Origin: Pedobacter fastidiosus | GTDB taxonomy: Bacteria > Bacteroidota > Bacteroidia > Sphingobacteriales > Sphingobacteriaceae | Reading direction: 5' to 3' | Assembly (NCBI RefSeq): GCF_014306625.1 | Contig: NZ_JACRYL010000020.1 | Span: 352 to 33,786 of the forward strand | DNA length: 33,435 bases | Part shown: positions 30,616 to 33,435 of the stretch, piece by piece | Numbering within the stretch: the stretch's first letter is position 1 | Layout of the letters: each line of letters begins with the position of its first letter | Made by a program: the position numbers and the translations under genes | The notes under the pieces: generated by a model | The model's database searches: none | The model's input: the letters and a program-made list of their open reading frames with translations, nothing else | Told to the model about the DNA's origin: nothing

Positions 30616-31182
30616 ATGAAAGCTGAAAAGGAAATTATTGTGGATAGGCGCATTCAAAAAACAAAAAAGGCGCTTACCGAAGCTTTAATACATTTGATTT
30701 TGGAAAAGAGCTATGAAAAGGTAACCATTCAAGATATTATAGACAGAGCAAATGTTGGCCGTTCAACATTCTATATGCACTACGAAAGCAAAGAGCAACT
30801 GCTTTTAGATGGGCATAATAATTTGAACGTAGCCATGTTTTCAATAGAGATTAATGGCGAATTGAGTTTTAAAAACTTATTTGGTCATATTGCTCAAAAC
30901 CAGCAGTTGGCTAAGGCCATGTTGGGTAAAAAAAGTGGAAACATCATGGCGGAGTTTTTTAAGAACAGTATCGCAATAAAAATCAAAAAGAAATTTGGTC
31001 ATCAGTTTGGAAAAGGAAAGAAAGAACAAAAATTACTTTCCTACCTATCTGAAGCTACTGCGGCTCTTGTTATAAGTTTTTTGGTGTCTTGGGTAGAAGA
31101 TGAAATGTTTTTTTCAACAGAAGAAATGGCGTCAAAATGTCAAGATACTGTAACTTCAATTTTCGTGTATTCTAAAATTTAA
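30616..31182 (+). CDS. TetR/AcrR-family transcriptional regulator
   Basis: A 188-residue regulator. The N-terminal HTH is clear: RIQKTKKALTEALIHLILEKSYEKVTIQDIIDRANVGRSTFYMHYESKEQLL at about 9-62. The C-terminal helical domain (63-188), with LLSYLSEATAALVISFLVSW, binds an unknown ligand. It is divergent from the DUF2141 - TonB receptor - sterol-desaturase operon, and the overlapping promoters suggest it represses that operon and itself. The ligand may be the receptor substrate or a lipid product. It converges on the DUF3667 gene with a 34-bp gap. Confidence 0.93.
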   Translation: MKAEKEIIVDRRIQKTKKALTEALIHLILEKSYEKVTIQDIIDRANVGRSTFYMHYESKEQLLLDGHNNLNVAMFSIEINGELSFKNLFGHIAQNQQLAKAMLGKKSGNIMAEFFKNSIAIKIKKKFGHQFGKGKKEQKLLSYLSEATAALVISFLVSWVEDEMFFSTEEMASKCQDTVTSIFVYSKI

Positions 31183-31216
31183 TTGAAATGGTTATGAAAA
31201 CCTTACCTTCCTACCT

Positions 31217-31939
31217 TTAATGCTTTATTGCCAATTCAAATACAACTCCTATTATCAATACTAATATGAAAAAGGTTAGGGTACCTAGCATGTATGAAGC
31301 GAATGCTTTTACATAATTCATAGCTTTATTTTTATCAAAAAAATGGCCAATTGCCCAGATGGTGTAAACCATACCTACCGCACCAGCAACTTGCATTAAA
31401 TTAATATGGGTTAAGCCTTGGATTAGCGCAAAGAAAGAAAAAATCAACATGCCTATTCCCATTACGAAACACAATAGGATTAAAATTTCGAAAAAATTGT
31501 AGTCATACTTTCTGAAAAATAATTTTGCCCAAAATGCGATAAAAATGCCCATCATGATATTGGCATAGCCATAATGTGCTTGAATCCACTCGAAAATAGA
31601 GCCGGTAGCCGATTTTTTTGTTTCATCGAATTTTATGTATCCATCTTCAATATGAAACAAATGGTTTATAATACTATAAATTAATGAAGTTATAATTATA
31701 AAGATAATTGGCTTTACAAGTTTGCTTCTATTATTGTCGGTGATGTAATTTCTAATATTTTGCCCAGGATTTCTTAGGAGTTCTTTAATGGTATAAAAAA
31801 TTCCTCTTTCAAAGTGCAGAACATGCTCAATTTCGTGGGTAATATAATGTCTATCTATTCTTTTAAACTTTACAGCTTGGCCACAGTTTGAGCAGTAATT
31901 TCCACTAATTGTTTCGCTACAGTTTTTGCAATTATCCAT
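31217..31939 (-). CDS. DUF3667 membrane protein with N-terminal zinc ribbon
   Basis: A 240-residue protein. Residues 4-21 form a zinc ribbon (CKNCSETISGNYCSNCGQ), followed by the family-typical RIDRHYITHEIEHVLHFERGIFYTIKELLRNPGQNIRNYI (about 27-66) and then about five membrane helices to the C-terminus. This is a common Bacteroidota family of unknown function, often found as stand-alone genes. It is convergent with the TetR-type gene and followed to the right by 177 bp with no evident signal. Confidence 0.9.
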   Translation of the reverse strand: MDNCKNCSETISGNYCSNCGQAVKFKRIDRHYITHEIEHVLHFERGIFYTIKELLRNPGQNIRNYITDNNRSKLVKPIIFIIITSLIYSIINHLFHIEDGYIKFDETKKSATGSIFEWIQAHYGYANIMMGIFIAFWAKLFFRKYDYNFFEILILLCFVMGIGMLIFSFFALIQGLTHINLMQVAGAVGMVYTIWAIGHFFDKNKAMNYVKAFASYMLGTLTFFILVLIIGVVFELAIKH

Positions 31940-32116
31940 TGAGATCGTTATTAGGTATAAATTACCTGATGTTTGCTTGGTTTTTGGCTAATCTTAATTT
32001 ATTATCCGCACTAACTTAGAAAAAATACTGCAAACGAATAAGAAAAATTTACAAGCAGATTTTCATTTTATACAAAACACTGCTGATTGACTCATCGCTA
32101 GTCTCTTATTTTCATT

Positions 32117-32536
32117 TTACGCCTCAATTCCATATCGTATGGCCTCTTCAAGAATTTCAATGTTTATATCCTTAATTTTTTTGAACCGAATGCAATAACC
32201 TGTTACGTTTGCCTTGCCTATTTTTTCTCCATAGGTTTTGGATAAGTAAGTCTTATCATCAATGCCAAGAATGTACACGGAGATTCCGGCTGTATTTGCG
32301 CTCAAACCAATTTGATAAAACTCCTTTGTTGAGCCATCGGCATATTTAATGGTGCGAGATCCATATCCAATATTTGGGTTAGAAACAATTTTATTTTCAC
32401 TGTTTTTACCATCAAGGAACCATAATTTATTCATTGGCATTATAGTCAGAATAACACGGTGCAACTCTTGGAGATCTCTGCGTTTTGGCTCAGGTTGGCT
32501 GGTAATATAGTCGCTGATTTGTTCTGTTATATTCAT
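32117..32536 (-). CDS. DUF1801 domain protein
   Basis: A 139-residue soluble protein. The opening ITEQISDYITSQPEPKRRDLQELHRVILTIMP is the standard start of DUF1801, followed by a beta-rich part (IVSNPNIGYGSRTIKYADGST…YQIGLSANTAGISVYILG) and a C-terminal helix (INIEILEEAIRYGIE). The usual active-like WYG region is modified to LWFLDGKNS. The fold is related to the YdeI/frataxin-like group; function unknown. It is flanked by gaps of 177 and 188 bp and appears to be a single-gene unit. Confidence 0.85.
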   Translation of the reverse strand: MNITEQISDYITSQPEPKRRDLQELHRVILTIMPMNKLWFLDGKNSENKIVSNPNIGYGSRTIKYADGSTKEFYQIGLSANTAGISVYILGIDDKTYLSKTYGEKIGKANVTGYCIRFKKIKDINIEILEEAIRYGIEA

Positions 32537-32724
32537 ATAAAATTATGTTTAGGTATTGTGTTTGGACAATTAAGTTTAATAAGAATAGAAAACGATTCAT
32601 AAATGTTCCCTAGGAGATCGAAGTGCAAGTAGTCCGATTTACCTTCTGGGAAAAGTAGATATTCTTGGCACGAAGTGATGCCTTTGGCAAACCGATGTTA
32701 GCGTAACATTTCATTCTTCCCGAA

Positions 32725-33249
32725 TCACTTGTTCAATTTTAGTTTCATCATGATGTCGGTTTGTTCATCATTTCCCAATTTAAAAACGTGTTTATCGAAT
32801 TCAATAAAACCGTTCTTTTTGTAAAAACTTATTGCTCTAGGGTTTTCTTCCCAAACACCTAGCCAAACATAGTTAGCGTTTTTCTGTTTTGCTATTTGAA
32901 TGGCTTGATTATAAAGCAGTTGGCCTACCGTTTTTCCATGAAAGTCCTTTAATACATAAATCCGCTCGATTTCAATCGCTGTATCATCTTTAAGTTCTGT
33001 TTGTGATTGGCCAAAATTTAGTTTCAAATAACCAATTACGTTATCCTCAAATATTGCGAAATAAAATTCAGTGTTGTTATCGTTAAGTTCAGTCGTCAAT
33101 TTTTCCAAAGAAAATCCATCCTCCAGATATTTTGCCATATTCTCTTCTGTATTTCCAGTAGAAAAAGTTTCGTAAAAGGTTTGCTTGCCAATTTTTTGCA
33201 ATTGGTCAATATCATTTATTGTTATTTTTCTAATTTCGATGTTTGTCAT
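32725..33249 (-). CDS. GNAT N-acetyltransferase
   Basis: A 174-residue acetyltransferase. It starts with IEIRKITINDIDQLQKIGKQTFYETFSTGNTEENMAKYLE, typical of PaiA/spermidine-type GNATs. The acetyl-CoA loop is at HGKTVGQLLYNQAI (about 98-111), preceded by the strand IERIYVLKDF, and the closing motif NPRAISFYKKNGFIEF is present. The start resembles PaiA-like polyamine acetyltransferases, so a small amine substrate is possible, but this is not certain. Flanked on both sides by short gaps with no evident partner gene. Confidence 0.9.
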   Translation of the reverse strand: MTNIEIRKITINDIDQLQKIGKQTFYETFSTGNTEENMAKYLEDGFSLEKLTTELNDNNTEFYFAIFEDNVIGYLKLNFGQSQTELKDDTAIEIERIYVLKDFHGKTVGQLLYNQAIQIAKQKNANYVWLGVWEENPRAISFYKKNGFIEFDKHVFKLGNDEQTDIMMKLKLNK

Positions 33250-33332
33250 TTTTTGGTTTATGGGTTTAATTATCTAAAGTTAGCCCCAATGGTTTAGTGC
33301 CTTACGACTGGTTAGTGTTATTTAAGTTCTAT

Positions 33333-33435
33333 TCAATTGGTGGGTTTTAAAATAATCTTTTTTCCTCCTTTGATGATCAGCCACCCTGCAAGCCCGAGTT
33401 CTCCTAAAGCCATAGGTAAACCTAAAATATTGCTT
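33333..33435 (-). CDS. 3' end of a DUF4386-like membrane protein gene (cut by window edge)
   Basis: The minus strand is open from the window edge to a TGA at 33333-33335 and encodes 33 residues, LGLPMALGELGLAGWLIIKG followed by GKKIILKPTN. The hydrophobic ALGELGLAGWLIIKG segment followed by a basic tail resembles the last helix of DUF4386 membrane proteins. The start lies outside the window. The fragment is short, so the family assignment is tentative, but the open frame and composition support a coding sequence. Confidence 0.6.
   Translation of the reverse strand, partial: SNILGLPMALGELGLAGWLIIKGGKKIILKPTN

Noticed and set aside
32537..32724. A gene remnant between the DUF1801 and GNAT genes
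   Set aside because: The 188-bp stretch has slightly higher GC than other gaps but no frame with family features and no clear repeat or hairpin.

Overview
The window looks like chromosomal DNA of an AT-rich Bacteroidota, most likely a Sphingobacteriaceae member such as Pedobacter. The grounds are: protein families typical of that phylum (DUF3667, DUF4256, DUF4268, DUF2141, porin-like outer-membrane barrels, a TonB-dependent receptor with a carboxypeptidase-regulatory N-terminus); almost no Shine-Dalgarno sequences; -7 boxes of the TAnnTTTG type; and dispersed palindromic repeats of Bacteroidota style. I saw no insertion sequence, integrase, phage gene, CRISPR array, rRNA or tRNA.

Left part (1-9000), central metabolism. 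A minus-strand operon pfkA - BadF-type kinase - gapA (3758 to 922) is divergent from a NUDIX/winged-helix regulator of the NrtR/AraR type (3870-4559). A second BadF-type kinase (4675-5535) converges on the regulator, and a plus-strand cluster ltaE - accC - ribE (5756-8968) follows. A shared palindrome, GTGTA-N5-TACAC, occurs three times, always between genes: at the pfkA promoter, between the second kinase and ltaE, and beyond gapA over a short minus-strand transcription unit (about 613 or 490 down to 339) that ends in a strong terminator. I infer a small sugar/glycolysis regulon that includes a candidate small RNA or micro-ORF. The operon-borne kinase has lost the phosphate-1 aspartate that its neighbour keeps.

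Middle part (9157-18228). An exported GH78 alpha-L-rhamnosidase is followed by small genes of unknown role, an outer-membrane barrel protein, a YihY/BrkB membrane protein, a META-domain lipoprotein, a PhnA-type small protein, a GNAT acetyltransferase, a DinB-fold protein, a cupin and an uncharacterised lipoprotein. Most are separated by hairpin terminators or by dispersed repeats and appear to be single-gene units.

Right part (18229-33435). A DNA-alkylation repair operon consists of an AraC-HTH/methyltransferase fusion, a stand-alone Ada-type Cys domain and AlkB, with overlapping ends. Two membrane proteins follow, then an M13 peptidase lipoprotein, a 300-bp cluster of dispersed repeats, DUF4256 and YdeI-type proteins, and a Crp/Fnr regulator followed by an SDR oxidoreductase, both preceded by nearly identical 16-bp palindromes. 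Next come a TetR regulator divergent from a DUF2141 - TonB receptor - sterol-desaturase-family operon, a DUF3667 membrane protein, a DUF1801 protein, a GNAT acetyltransferase and the 3' end of a DUF4386-like gene cut by the window edge.
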